64,000 bases of DNA from Longimicrobium terrae (GCF_014202995.1 NZ_JACHIA010000001.1:496001-560000), one strand, 5' to 3'; shown: positions 51,510-60,397, counted from the first letter of the stretch. Notes: generated by a model not told the origin, from the sequence alone. Numbers and translations: made by a program.

Positions 51510-53078
51510 GTGACCCTGCCCCGCCTCGCGCTCGCCCCCCTCGCCGCGGCCCTGATGGCCGGCTCCGCGGCGGCGCAGCAGCCCGCTCCCGCCCCGCGGG
51601 GGAGTGCGGACAGCTACGCGCTTCCCGCCACGCCCGCGCCTGCGCCTATCTCCGCTCGCGAGTTCGCGGAGCGGCGCCGCGCCCTGGCCGCCACCATGGG
51701 CGACGGCGTGCTCGTCGCCCTGGGCGAGGTGGAATCCGACGCGCCGTTTGCGCAGAACTCTCCGTTCCGCTGGCTTACGGGCGTCAACGAGCCGGGTGCC
51801 GCGCTGGTGATCAGCAAGCGGGGCGGCACGGTGAGCGAGCGGCTCTACGTCCCGGCGCGCAATCCCGCGCGCGAGGTGTGGGACGGGCCGCGGCTGGGCG
51901 CGGAGGGCGCGCTGCGTCTTACGGGCATCCCGTCATCCACCGCGGACTCGCTGGATGCGCAGCTGCAGCCGCTGCTGTCCGCGGCCACCACCCTGTACAC
52001 ACTGGCCCCGGTCGGCTCGGACGGGAGCCGCGCGCGGTTTCTGCGCCCGGACCAGCAGTTCATCCAGCAGCTTCGCGCGCGCTACCCCAACCTCACCCAG
52101 GTGCGCGATGTGAGCGCGGCGGCGTTCGGCCTGCGCGCCACCAAGTCGCCCGCGGAGCTGGACATGATCCGCCGCGCGGTCTACATCACCGCGCTCGCCC
52201 AGCGCGAGGCCATGCGCGCCACCGAGCCGGGGATGAACGAGTTCGAGGTCCACGCGCTCATCGAGGGTACGTTCCGCCGCTACGGCGCGGAGCGTCCCGG
52301 CTTCGGCAGCATCGTGGGCTCCGGGCCCAACAGCACCACCCTGCACTACCGCGCCGCCGACCGCTTCATGCAGGCGGGCGAGATGCTGGTGATGGACATC
52401 GGCGCCTCGTACAACGGCTACACGGCGGACCTCACCCGCAGCATTCCCGTTAACGGCCGCTTTACGCCGGAGCAGCGGGAGATCTATTCCATCGTGCTGG
52501 AGTCGCAGAAAGCCGCCGAGCACGAGGCCCGCCCCGGCGCGCCGCTGGGGGCGGTGCTGCAGGCCGCTGTCCGCGTGCTGGGCGCGGGGATGGCGCGGGT
52601 GGGGCTCATCGAGTCCGCCGACGCCATGTACGACTGCGACCAGGGCGGGCGCCGCACGGAGTGCCCGCAGGGGCAGCTGTTCTTCATGCACGGAATCGGA
52701 TATGGGATCGGACTGGACGTCCACGATCCGGAGGCGTCGTATCCCAACTACGGTGGCGGCTTCCGCGTGGGGAGCGCGTTCACCATCGAGCCCGGGATCT
52801 ACGTCCGCGGCGACGTGCTGGACTACCTGCCCGACACGCCCCGCAACCGTGCCCTGCGCGCGCGGCTGGCGCCCGCCATCGCCAGGTACCGCAACATCGG
52901 CGTGCGGATCGAAGACGACTACTTCATGGGCGAGAACGGGCTGGAGCGGGTGAGCGCCGGCGCGCCGCGCGAGATCGCGGAGATCGAGGCGCAGATGGCG
53001 CTGGACAGCGGCTGGAACCGTGAGCGCCGCCCCGAAGTCGTGGAATGGTATCGGGGCATTGATCCCGCCACCCCCTGA
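51510..53078 (+). CDS. Secreted Xaa-Pro aminopeptidase (M24)
   Basis: The 522-residue protein has a leader (LALAPLAAALMAGSAAAQ, cleavage near 22), an N-terminal aminopeptidase-P domain with ERRRALAATMGDGVLVALG and FRWLTGVNEPGAAL, and a pita-bread M24 domain. The metal ligands are in MDIGASYNGYTADLTRS (two Asp), HGIGYGIGLDVHD (His), FTIEPGIYV (Glu) and VRIEDDYF (Glu). The set is complete, so the enzyme should cleave N-terminal Xaa-Pro bonds in exported peptides. It begins at GTG 51510 and follows a lipoprotein gene by 25 bases. It fits peptide scavenging in the envelope. Confidence 0.9.
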   Translation: MTLPRLALAPLAAALMAGSAAAQQPAPAPRGSADSYALPATPAPAPISAREFAERRRALAATMGDGVLVALGEVESDAPFAQNSPFRWLTGVNEPGAALVISKRGGTVSERLYVPARNPAREVWDGPRLGAEGALRLTGIPSSTADSLDAQLQPLLSAATTLYTLAPVGSDGSRARFLRPDQQFIQQLRARYPNLTQVRDVSAAAFGLRATKSPAELDMIRRAVYITALAQREAMRATEPGMNEFEVHALIEGTFRRYGAERPGFGSIVGSGPNSTTLHYRAADRFMQAGEMLVMDIGASYNGYTADLTRSIPVNGRFTPEQREIYSIVLESQKAAEHEARPGAPLGAVLQAAVRVLGAGMARVGLIESADAMYDCDQGGRRTECPQGQLFFMHGIGYGIGLDVHDPEASYPNYGGGFRVGSAFTIEPGIYVRGDVLDYLPDTPRNRALRARLAPAIARYRNIGVRIEDDYFMGENGLERVSAGAPREIAEIEAQMALDSGWNRERRPEVVEWYRGIDPATP

Positions 53079-53191
53079 ACGTCTCGTCAGCACCCACTCA
53101 CGACGGCCGGTGCGTGCGCCGGCCCTTTCCAGAACCAGATCCGGATGATGGCAATGCAGCGGGGCCCGGCGGCCGCGCGCGGAGAGCGCGC

Positions 53192-54004
53192 GTGAGCCGC
53201 TTCCGCTATTTCGGGGGGATCGACTGGTCCGGCGCCAAGGAGCCGCTGTCGAACCTGTGGACCGCCGTCGGCGAGGAGCGCGACGGCAGGCTGTGCATCG
53301 TGGCGCTCTGCCCGCAGCCGTTTCGCGCGGACGTGGCCTCGTACGTGGCGGAGGGATGGCGGCGGCACACGGGCGCGGCGGAGGGCGAGCCCATTCTGTG
53401 GGGCGCGGACTTTCCGTTCGGGCTCCCCTCCGTGGCGGTGACCGGGATCGAGGGGCTGCGTGACCGGTCGTGGCGCGGGATGGCGTCGTGGGTGGCCGAC
53501 CGGCCGCCGGAGGAGATCCGCGCGGGGATGGACGGGCTGCACAAGACCCTGCGCGGCACCGACACCGGCGGGGCGATGGCGCCGTTGGACCTGCGGCTGT
53601 ACAAGCAGACGCTGGAAGGCATCCGCTCGCTCTGGGAACTGCTGGACGCGGCGGAGGTGTCGCTGCTTCCCGTCGCTCCCAAGCCGGACGCGCCGACGGT
53701 GATGATCGAGGTGTATCCGCAGGGCGCGGTCAAGGATCTGGGGATCAAGGGCTCGCGCGTGCCCTCGCGCCCGGGCGAGGTGCGGGCGCGGCCCGCGGCG
53801 CTGCGGCCGTTCTTTTCGTTCGATCATCCGTCGATGGAGGCCGCCGCGTGCACGCTGGAGGACGCGCGCGATGCGTGCCTGGCGTGTGCGGTGGCCTGGC
53901 TGTGCCGCGACGACCTGGACCAGCCGTTCCGCCTGAACCGCATTCCCCGCCACCTGGCGGAACTGGAGGGGTGGATCTATCGGGCGCCCGCCGCGCTGGG
54001 GTGA
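53192..54004 (+). CDS. DUF429-like protein
   Basis: The 270-residue protein starts with RYFGGIDWSGAKEPLSN, which resembles the nuclease-like Asp strand of DUF429 proteins (an RNase H-like fold). It has ILWGADFPFGLPSVA and PTVMIEVYPQGAVKDLG as the following strands, and ends with a helical region containing CTLEDARDACLACAVAWLC. The acidic residues in GIDW and GADFPFG would form the metal site of an RNase H-like enzyme, but activity has not been shown. It starts at GTG 53192 with a ggag ribosome site. It stands alone in orientation and spacing. Confidence 0.65.
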   Translation: MSRFRYFGGIDWSGAKEPLSNLWTAVGEERDGRLCIVALCPQPFRADVASYVAEGWRRHTGAAEGEPILWGADFPFGLPSVAVTGIEGLRDRSWRGMASWVADRPPEEIRAGMDGLHKTLRGTDTGGAMAPLDLRLYKQTLEGIRSLWELLDAAEVSLLPVAPKPDAPTVMIEVYPQGAVKDLGIKGSRVPSRPGEVRARPAALRPFFSFDHPSMEAAACTLEDARDACLACAVAWLCRDDLDQPFRLNRIPRHLAELEGWIYRAPAALG

Positions 54005-54061
54005 TTTGCAACGGTGGCGGGATCCGGTGTGGATCGCCGAACTCCACGGCGGTCCCCACCC

Positions 54062-54144
54062 GTGAGCGGCTGAAGCCGCCGCTCTAACAGCGGGAACCCC
54101 CGACACCGGCCGCTGGCGCGTCCGGTTCGGGGCTTCAACTGCAT
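54062..54144 (-). repeat. Repeat B, copy 3 (inverted)
   Basis: Reverse-complement copy of the element at 48071-48150 and 50645-50725, with the paired blocks cgacaccggccgctggcgcg and ggttcggggcttcaactgca. The second hairpin is altered but retained. Confidence 0.8.
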
Positions 54145-54276
54145 CGAACTTTACCACCCGCGCCCAACCCACCCCCACGTTGAGGTCTCCCTTTCTCCCG
54201 CGGAGCGGGGGAGAGGGGCGGGGAAAGGGGGCCTCTCCGACCGCGCGGCTCCGTCCGGAACGTGAAATCGTCGTAG

Positions 54277-54335
54277 TCCTCCCTCTCCGTGCGTCTGTTT
54301 GCACGGGGAGGGCCGGGGAGGGGCCCGCGAGGCGT
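54277..54335 (-). repeat. Repeat E, copy 3 (inverted)
   Basis: Reverse copy of 50521-50584 with ctccctctccgtgcgtctg and then tttgcacggggagggcc. The end gcgaggcgtc matches the start of copy 2 in reverse. Confidence 0.8.
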
Positions 54336-54391
54336 CCGGCGCGCCCCGACTCCGCAGATCACCCCAATCCCCCTCCCCGCCCCTTACCGCA

Positions 54392-55285
54392 TCACGCGAA
54401 GTACCCGTTTTCCCGCATGTCCGTCAGCAGATCCGGCCCGCGCGGATCCCACCCCACCGCGCGCCGGGTGATGGCGCTGGAGGCGGGAACGTCGAGCGAG
54501 GCGAATCCCCCCAGCCACCCGAAGTGCGCCTGCGCCTCGTCCGCGCGGATGCTCCGCACCGGCACGCCGAGCCCCTCGCCGATGGTCCGCGCGATGTCGC
54601 GAAGCGCTACGCCTTCTTCCCCGACGCCGTGCAGCCGCGTGCCGGGCTCCGCCTTTTCCAGCGCGAGGCGGAACAGGCGGGCCGCATCCAGCCGGTGCAC
54701 CGCGGGCCACCGGTTCGCGCCATCGCCCACGTGCGCCGACACACCCGTGCGCCGCGCGACTTCGATCAGCGCGGGGATGAACGCGTGGTCCCCCGCTCCA
54801 TGCACCGACGGCGGAAGGCGCACCACGGAACCGCGCACACCCCGCTGCGCCATCGCCAGCACCGCTTCCTCTGATGCCACGCGCGGCGCGCCGGGGGAGG
54901 AGGGATCACCCGCGTCCTCTTCCGTCACGGGCCGGCCGGGCACGACCACCGTCGTCCCCGAAGTGACGACCAGCGGCCGGTCGGTTCCCGCCAGCGCCGC
55001 ACCCATCGCCTCCACCGCGCGCCGGTCCGTTTCTCCATTCCCCGCGTAGTCGGAAAAGTCGTGAATGAACGCGGCGTGAATCACGCCTTCGCTGGCCCGC
55101 GCGCCCGCGGCCAGGCTTTCCAGATCCGCCAGTTCGCCCCGGTGCGCGCCTGCGCCCCACCGGGCGAGGGTTTCGGCCGCGGCGTCGCTGCGCGCCAGCC
55201 CCGTCACCTCGTGCCCCGCCTCCCGCAGTTCCCGCACGATGGCTTCGCCAATGAAGCCCGTTGCTCCCGTCACGAATACACGCAT
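54392..55285 (-). CDS. NAD(P)-dependent epimerase/SDR-type protein
   Basis: The 297-residue protein has a Rossmann start, MRVFVTGATGFIGEAIVREL (GATGFIG at 7-13), then LARSDAAAETLARWGAGAHRGELADLESL, a GVIHAAFIHDFSDYAGNG segment, PLVVTSGTTVVV and VVRLPPSVHGAGDHAFIPAL. It belongs to the extended SDR family, near the SDR_a5 or NmrA-like sugar-nucleotide epimerases. Substrate not determinable. It is divergent from an XRE/MmyB-type regulator starting 93 bases away, with an inverted repeat between them, a common arrangement in which the regulator controls the SDR gene. Confidence 0.88.
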   Translation of the reverse strand: MRVFVTGATGFIGEAIVRELREAGHEVTGLARSDAAAETLARWGAGAHRGELADLESLAAGARASEGVIHAAFIHDFSDYAGNGETDRRAVEAMGAALAGTDRPLVVTSGTTVVVPGRPVTEEDAGDPSSPGAPRVASEEAVLAMAQRGVRGSVVRLPPSVHGAGDHAFIPALIEVARRTGVSAHVGDGANRWPAVHRLDAARLFRLALEKAEPGTRLHGVGEEGVALRDIARTIGEGLGVPVRSIRADEAQAHFGWLGGFASLDVPASSAITRRAVGWDPRGPDLLTDMRENGYFA

Positions 55286-55290
55286 TCGAT

Positions 55291-55381
55291 TTTCATCCTC
55301 CCAAGGTGGACTCCCATGACCGCCGGGTGCATTATCGTGGGATGATGAAACGCCAAAAAGCCGAGAGGTCATACCGGTATG
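55291..55381. promoter_or_regulatory. Divergent control region with two inverted repeats
   Basis: tttcatcctccc (55291-55302) and gggatgatgaaa (55339-55350) match in 11 of 12 positions as an inverted repeat. A second, perfect 12-base palindrome cataccggtatg (55370-55381) covers the ATG of the XRE gene. Both lie between the divergent SDR and XRE genes and are candidate operator sites. Confidence 0.55.
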
Positions 55382-56218
55382 CCCGCTAACACCCTGCCCG
55401 ATTCCGCGTCGCTGGGCGGCTTTCTGCGCGATCGCAGGGCGCGGGTGCAGCCCGGGCCGGGCGCGGGGACGCGGCGGCGCACGCCCGGCCTGCGGCGCGA
55501 AGAGGTCGCGGCGCGGGCTGGGGTCAGCGTCACCTGGTATACGTGGCTGGAGCAGGGGCGCGGCGGCCCGCCCTCGTCCGAGGTGCTGGAGCGTCTGGCG
55601 GGCGCGCTGGAGTTGGACGATGTGGGCCGCGAGGTGCTGTTTCTTCTGGCCCAGCACCGCCCTCCGCCGCTCACGCAGACTGCCGCCCCGGCGGTTACCC
55701 CGGCGCTGCAGCGCGTGCTGGACGCGTTGCCCACGAGCCCCGCCTACGTAAAGACGCCCGCGTGGGACATCGTGGCCTGGAACGCCGCCGCCGTCGCGGT
55801 GCTGGCCGATTACGCCCTGCTGCGCCCCGCCGAGCGCAACGTGCTCCGCAGGCTGTTCGGCACGCCCGGCGCCCGCGACCGGCTTCCCGACTGGGAGGAG
55901 GATGCGCGTTTCGCCCTGGCCGCCTTTCGCGTGGATGCGGCGCGCGCCGGCGGCTCGCCCGAGGCCGCCGCGCTCGCCGCCGAACTGCGCGAAACCAGCG
56001 CCGACTTCCGACGTCTCTGGGCGGAAAACGAGATGCGCACCCACGGCGTGGGCCTGAAGCGCCTCCACCACCCCGCCGCCGGGCTGCTGACGCTGGAGTA
56101 CTCGGCGTTTGCGGTGGATGGCGGCGAAGGGCTGAGCATGGTCGTCTTCACGCCGGCCTCCCCCGCCGACGAGCAGGCCATCGCCCGGCTTCTCGCCGAT
56201 CAGCCCCGCGCCGCCTGA
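55379..56218 (+). CDS. XRE-type regulator with MmyB ligand-binding domain
   Basis: The 279-residue protein has an N-terminal HTH (LGGFLRDRRARVQP, TPGLRREEVAARAGVSVTWY, TWLEQGRGGPPSSEVLERLA, about 12-75) and a C-terminal MmyB-like PAS-fold domain (PAYVKTPAWDIVAWNAAAVAVL, NVLRRLFGTPGAR, DFRRLWAENEMRTHGVGLKRLHHPAAGLLTLEY). These domains bind small ligands such as fatty acids. It is divergent from the SDR gene with a palindrome overlapping its own start codon, so it probably represses itself and the SDR gene until a ligand binds. Confidence 0.9.
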   Translation: MPANTLPDSASLGGFLRDRRARVQPGPGAGTRRRTPGLRREEVAARAGVSVTWYTWLEQGRGGPPSSEVLERLAGALELDDVGREVLFLLAQHRPPPLTQTAAPAVTPALQRVLDALPTSPAYVKTPAWDIVAWNAAAVAVLADYALLRPAERNVLRRLFGTPGARDRLPDWEEDARFALAAFRVDAARAGGSPEAAALAAELRETSADFRRLWAENEMRTHGVGLKRLHHPAAGLLTLEYSAFAVDGGEGLSMVVFTPASPADEQAIARLLADQPRAA

Positions 56219-56374
56219 CGCACGCGGCGCTCGACACCATCGCACTCCGCGGCCGAACCTCCCGTGTCGCGCACGCGACCGCCCCCGCGCCGCGCGGCTC
56301 GTTCTCCCCGCGGGCAGAATCGGCGAGGTCGCGGACGGCGGCCGCACGCGCCCAACCGTCCATCGCAGGCTGAT

Positions 56375-56445
56375 CTGGGGTGTGCTCCCTCTCCCACATC
56401 CGTTCGTGGGAGAGGGTCGTCGTGCGCAGCACGCGGGGTGAGGGC
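56375..56445 (-). repeat. Repeat A, copy 3 (inverted)
   Basis: Reverse-complement copy of 28169-28239 and 47876-47946 with hairpin arms ccctctcccac and gtgggagaggg. Confidence 0.85.
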
Positions 56446-56537
56446 CCCAGCCCGCCGCCGCGCACACGTCCATCTCCCGGGCGCGATCCCACGCCAACGT
56501 CGGTCGCCTTATGGATCGACCGATCCCCGACACGACA

Positions 56538-56566
56538 AACCCCGGACAGCATCGCCGTCCGGGGTT
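56538..56566 (-). terminator. Terminator-like hairpin
   Basis: aaccccggac (56538-56547) and gtccggggtt (56557-56566) pair perfectly around a 9-base loop. On the - strand the stem is followed by ttgtcgtg. It lies downstream of the DUF2784 gene. Confidence 0.55.
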
Positions 56567-56592
56567 CATCGGCCCGCATCTCATCCACCGCG

Positions 56593-57009
56593 TCACCCGC
56601 GGGGCACACCGCCGTCCGCATGGAACGCACGCCTGCGCCGCGCGATCATCCGCCCGTACACGAAGCCGTTCACCGCCACCACGAACAGCCCGATCCCGAT
56701 CTGCAGGCCGCGCGTGAGCCCCGCCGGGTACAGCACGGAAATGATGTAGTGCTCCAGAAAGCCGCCCTCGTACCCCGCCTGGCCGCCCAGCCTGCGCAGG
56801 TACTTTTCCAGCGGCGTCAGCGGGCAGATCCATCCGCCGAACATGATCAGCGCGCCCCACGCCGCCACCGGCACGTGCACCCACCGCAGCCGCGGCCAGC
56901 GCAGCACCAGCAGCGCCCCGATCCCCGCGAAGATCGCAAAGGAGAGGTGAAATACCAGCAGCACGTCGGCCAGAAAGCGGTAGATCAAACCGGAGCTCCC
57001 GATCGTCAT
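56593..57009 (-). CDS. DUF2784 membrane protein
   Basis: The 138-residue protein (start ATG 57009, a TTG at 57021 being an alternative) has four membrane helices. It contains LADVLLVFHLSFAIFAGIGALLVLRWPRLRW, AAWGALIMFGGWICPLTPLEKYLRRLGGQAGYEGGFLEHYI and IGLFVVAVNGFVYGRMIARRRR. The WxCPLTxLEK and GGFxEHY motifs identify DUF2784, an uncharacterised four-helix membrane family. It follows an intrinsic terminator of the acyl-CoA ligase gene upstream, so it has its own promoter. No role can be assigned. Confidence 0.88.
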   Translation of the reverse strand: MTIGSSGLIYRFLADVLLVFHLSFAIFAGIGALLVLRWPRLRWVHVPVAAWGALIMFGGWICPLTPLEKYLRRLGGQAGYEGGFLEHYIISVLYPAGLTRGLQIGIGLFVVAVNGFVYGRMIARRRRAFHADGGVPRG

Positions 57010-57025
57010 GGGAAAGAACAAATGC

Positions 57026-57060
57026 AGCGCGCCGCGCCCGGATTCCGGTCGCGGCGCGCT
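57026..57060 (-). terminator. Terminator of the acyl-CoA ligase gene
   Basis: agcgcgccgc (57026-57035) and gcggcgcgct (57051-57060) pair perfectly around a 15-base loop that can pair further. On the - strand the stem is followed by a T-rich tract, ttgttcttt. It lies about 30 bases after the stop of the ligase gene. Confidence 0.7.
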
Positions 57061-57089
57061 GTGCCTCTACACCCAAGGAGAAGACGCGA

Positions 57090-58802
57090 TCAGGCCGGAA
57101 CGCCGGCCGCCGGCGCCGCTACCCGCAGGTCCTTGCGGATGATCTTGCCGATGGGGCTCTTGGGCAGATCGTCGCGGAACTCCACCTGGCGCGGCACCTT
57201 GTACCCCGCCAGCGACGAGCGGCAGTGCGCCGTGAGCGCCTCGGCCGTCAGCGACGGATCCTTCTTGACCACGAACGCCTTGACCGCCTCGCCGCTGTGC
57301 TCGTCCGGCACCCCGATGACCGCCGCCTCGCGCACGCCCGGATGCGCGGCGATCACCTCTTCCACCTCGTTGGGATACACGTTGAAGCCGCTGACCAGGA
57401 TCATGTCCTTCTTGCGGTCCACGATCTTCACGTAGCCGTCGTCGTCCATCTCCGCCACGTCGCCGGTGTACAGCCACCCGTCGCGCAGCACCTTGGCCGA
57501 CTCCTCCGGGCGCTCCCAGTAGCCCACCATCACCTGGTCGCCCTTTACCAGCAGCTCGCCCGGCGTGCCGTTGGGGACGTCGGCGCCCGCCTCGTCCACG
57601 CAGCGCACCAGCGTGGACGGCAGCGGAATGCCGATGCTGCCCACCTTGACGGCCTGCACCGGGTTGAAGCTCACCACCGGAGAGGCTTCGGTCAGGCCGT
57701 AGCCCTCCACCACCGGCGTGCCCACCACCTGCTCCCACCGCTTGGCCACCGAGCCGTGCAGCGCCATGCCGCCGGCCACGGACAGCTTGAGCTTGGGAGG
57801 ATTCTTGATGAACCAGTCCTCGTTAGCCAGCGCGTTGAACAGCGTGTTCACGCCGCTGAACCAGGTGATGCGGTACTTCTCGAACGGCTTGCGCAGGTTG
57901 CTGGGCGGCCGCGGGCTGGGGATGAGGATGTTGTGCCCGCCCAGCTGGTAGAACAGCAGCAGGTTCACGGTGAAGGCAAAGATGTGGTATAGCGGCAGTG
58001 CCGTCATGATGCTGTCTTCGCCGGCCTTGAGGTAGGCGCCGTTCATCTCCAGCATCTGCGCCACGTTGGTGAGCAGGTTGCGGTGCGAAAGCGCCGCCCC
58101 CTTGCTTACCCCCGTGGTTCCGCCCGTGTACTGCAGCGCCGCCACCGAATCCAGCCCCACGCCGTCCAGGTAGCCGGCCAGGTCCACCCCGCTGGCCAGC
58201 CGCTCGCGGCCCGTTTTGAGCGCGTCCTGCAGCGGCGTGTGGGGAACGGTGATGGGCGGAAGCTGCTTCTTGGCGTACTTGAGCACCGCGCGGATGAGCG
58301 TGGCCTGCAGCGTGGCGAACCACTCCGTCACGCGCACGGTGACGACGGTCTCGATCTTCGTCTTGGGAAGCACCGCGGGAAGCCGGTCGGCGAACAGGTC
58401 GCTGATCACCAGCACGCGCGCGCCCGAGTCGCTGAACTGGTGAATCATCTCCGGCGGCGTGTACAGCGGATTGGTGTTCACCGCCACGCATCCCGCCTTC
58501 ATCACGCCGAACAGCACCACCGGGTAGGCCAGCGAGTTGGGCATCTGGATGGCGACGCGGTCGCCGGCCTTGAGCTTCAGCCCGCCGCGCAGGTAGGCGG
58601 CAAACTCGTCGCTCAGGCGGTCCACCTGCGCAAAGGTGAGCGAGCCCGCCATCCCGTTGGGCATGCACTGCGTAAAGGCCGTGGCGGATCCCGACGCCGC
58701 AGACTGCCGCCGCACCATGTCCGCGATGGTGCGGAACGGGATGGGCGTGATGTCCGGCCTGGTTCCCGGCGTGTAGTGCGAAACCCAAGGACGGTTGCTC
58801 AT
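57090..58802 (-). CDS. fadD: Long-chain fatty acyl-CoA ligase
   Basis: The 570-residue protein is an AMP-forming acyl-CoA synthetase of the FadD type. Visible parts are LTFAQVDRLSDEFAAYL, the P-loop YTGGTTGVSKGAALSHRN, the EGYGLTEASPV A5 motif, WLYTGDVAEMDDDGYVKIVDRKKDMI and KSPIGKIIRKDL with the adenylation-domain C-terminal Lys. The start ATG 58802 has an aggaggcaga ribosome site. The enzyme activates fatty acids as acyl-CoA for degradation or lipid synthesis. It is a single gene with a terminator after it. A shorter divergent region precedes it. Confidence 0.93.
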   Translation of the reverse strand: MSNRPWVSHYTPGTRPDITPIPFRTIADMVRRQSAASGSATAFTQCMPNGMAGSLTFAQVDRLSDEFAAYLRGGLKLKAGDRVAIQMPNSLAYPVVLFGVMKAGCVAVNTNPLYTPPEMIHQFSDSGARVLVISDLFADRLPAVLPKTKIETVVTVRVTEWFATLQATLIRAVLKYAKKQLPPITVPHTPLQDALKTGRERLASGVDLAGYLDGVGLDSVAALQYTGGTTGVSKGAALSHRNLLTNVAQMLEMNGAYLKAGEDSIMTALPLYHIFAFTVNLLLFYQLGGHNILIPSPRPPSNLRKPFEKYRITWFSGVNTLFNALANEDWFIKNPPKLKLSVAGGMALHGSVAKRWEQVVGTPVVEGYGLTEASPVVSFNPVQAVKVGSIGIPLPSTLVRCVDEAGADVPNGTPGELLVKGDQVMVGYWERPEESAKVLRDGWLYTGDVAEMDDDGYVKIVDRKKDMILVSGFNVYPNEVEEVIAAHPGVREAAVIGVPDEHSGEAVKAFVVKKDPSLTAEALTAHCRSSLAGYKVPRQVEFRDDLPKSPIGKIIRKDLRVAAPAAGVPA

Positions 58803-59227
58803 TCTGCCTCCTGGAGGGTGGAAACGCCGGCGGTGGCGCCGGGCTGATGTACCGCGGATGCGTGGTGCGGGCGCGGGCTTCCGCCGCCGCGCGCGGGTGC
58901 GCGCCTCGGGCCGCGCCGGGGCCGCCCCCGGGGACGGAGGGGGCGATCTACCTAGCTTACATGCTCGCGGCGGGCGGCGCCAGCCGGACGTTCGTTCCAG
59001 AAACTCTGGTTTCTGCTCGCCGGGACGGGGACGGGGATGCGGATCAGGCAGGGAACAGCGGCCGCGTCGTGCCGCGGATGCCGTCCGGGGAGGAGACGAT
59101 CCGCTTGGGAAACCCATCGATCTTCCGTTGTTCGTTCGGGCCGATGCGGACGCGGGCGTCCTTGCCCCGGGTTCCAATCCGCATCTAAGTTGCTGCTCCC
59201 CCGTTCTCCCCTCCAGTCACAAGCCCC

Positions 59228-59704
59228 ATGAAGATCCGCACCGGACTCGTGTGCGCCGCGGGAGCGCTGCTCTGCGCCTGCCAGGGTGCCGCCACCACAC
59301 GCCCGTCGCCCAGCACCTCGTACCAGGTGGGCGTCTCGCGCGAAGACCAGTTCCGGCAGGGTGTGCCGCAGCAGCTCGGCCGCCTCGGCTTTCAGGTGGA
59401 GCGCTTCGATGAATCGTCCACCAACTTTCGCTGGATCACCATGCCGCGCACTCGGCCGGTGTTCACCGATGAGACGGGTGTCCGCGAAGGGGAGATGAAG
59501 CTGGTCGTCACCGCGCGCAAGGCACAGGGCGCCATTCGCGGGGACCTGTTCAAGATGACGGTGGACATGGAGAGCCGCACCCGCGTGCACCCGGATTCCG
59601 CGTGGACCCCCGTGCGCCACACCCCCGAGTACGACCGTTTCGCGGCGCGCATCATCCAGGACTTCCGAACCGCGTTCGACACCGGCGAGCACCTGCGCAA
59701 CTGA
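59228..59704 (+). CDS. Lipoprotein, tandem paralogue 1
   Basis: The 158-residue protein has a lipobox (LLCAC, Cys 18). Its mature domain begins with a short Ser/Pro linker and has YQVGVSREDQFRQGVPQQLGRLGFQVERFD, LVVTARKAQGAIRGDLFKMTVDMESRTRVHPDSAW and IIQDFRTAFDTGEHL. The paralogue at 59896 has the same length and order. It may be an outer-membrane lipoprotein with an alpha/beta fold related to DUF-type periplasmic proteins, but no function is known. It is 425 bases after the start of the divergent ligase gene. Confidence 0.7.
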   Translation: MKIRTGLVCAAGALLCACQGAATTRPSPSTSYQVGVSREDQFRQGVPQQLGRLGFQVERFDESSTNFRWITMPRTRPVFTDETGVREGEMKLVVTARKAQGAIRGDLFKMTVDMESRTRVHPDSAWTPVRHTPEYDRFAARIIQDFRTAFDTGEHLRN

Positions 59705-59895
59705 TCCGCCGGAATCGGTGCGCGACCGGCGGCATCCCCGCGCGACCGCCGCCCGGACGGGCGGGGTGACACGGGTGGGATTACCTGCCCGGTGACGCAA
59801 ACCGTTCGCGCACGTCTGGAATCCGTCCCGCTTCCCCATGGTGCCGCCGTCCCCTGCGGCCGATCATCCCCACCCCTCCTCGCTCGAAACCGATC

Positions 59896-60372
59896 ATGAG
59901 AATCCGCACCGCCATCCTGTGCGCCGCGACGGCGCTGCTCTGCGGCTGCCGGGGTGTTTCCACGGCCGCGCCTTCGCCCACCAAGCGCTACGAAGTCGGC
60001 GCCGCGCGCCGCGAGCAGTTCATCGCCGAGGTGCCGCGGGTGCTGGGGCGGCTGCACTTTGAGCTGCAGCGCACGGACGAATCGGACCGGAACGCCCGGT
60101 GGACCACCCACATCAAGCGCCGCCCCGTCCTGGACGACGAAACGGACGTGCGCGAGGCGGAAATCAGCCTGGTCGTATCCGCGCGGCAGGCGCGCTACGC
60201 CATGCGCGGCGACATCTTCAACATGGAAGTGGAAGTGGAGAGCCGGGTGCGCGTCCATCCCGATTCCGGGTGGGTGGCGGCGCGCTCCACGCCCATGTAC
60301 AACCGCTACCTGGACCGCATGCTGCAGGAATTCCGCACCACCTTCGACACGGGCGATCACCTGCTGCGCTGA
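59896..60372 (+). CDS. Lipoprotein, tandem paralogue 2
   Basis: The 158-residue protein is a paralogue of the one at 59228, with lipobox LLCGC (Cys 18) and conserved blocks YEVGAARREQFIAEVPRVLGRL, LVVSARQARYAMRGDIFNMEVEVESRVRVHPDSGW and MLQEFRTTFDTGDHLLR. Divergence is higher in the middle (ESDRNARW versus ESSTNFRW). The two genes are separated by 191 bases, and a terminator follows this copy. Function unknown. Confidence 0.7.
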   Translation: MRIRTAILCAATALLCGCRGVSTAAPSPTKRYEVGAARREQFIAEVPRVLGRLHFELQRTDESDRNARWTTHIKRRPVLDDETDVREAEISLVVSARQARYAMRGDIFNMEVEVESRVRVHPDSGWVAARSTPMYNRYLDRMLQEFRTTFDTGDHLLR

Positions 60373-60397
60373 GGTTTCGCCCGGCGGATGGACGAAG

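Larger units (their letters stand above)
54005..54391. repeat. Intergenic region with inverted repeats B and E
   Basis: This gap contains repeat B (inverted) at 54062-54144, a ctttctcccgcggagcgggggag hairpin at 54190-54215 and repeat E (inverted) at 54277-54335. No gene is seen. These elements lie between a + strand and a - strand gene whose 3' ends face each other. Confidence 0.75.
56219..56592. other. Intergenic region between convergent genes
   Basis: The gap contains repeat A inverted at 56375-56445 and a terminator-like hairpin at 56538-56566. No gene is seen. Confidence 0.7.

Noticed and set aside
55286-57076. Extension of the SDR gene frame far upstream on the - strand
   Set aside because: The Rossmann start at 55285 is typical, and the extension crosses the XRE and DUF2784 genes.
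58803-59177. N-terminal extension of the acyl-CoA ligase
   Set aside because: The ATG at 58802 has a strong ribosome site and family length; the extension is Arg/Pro-rich.
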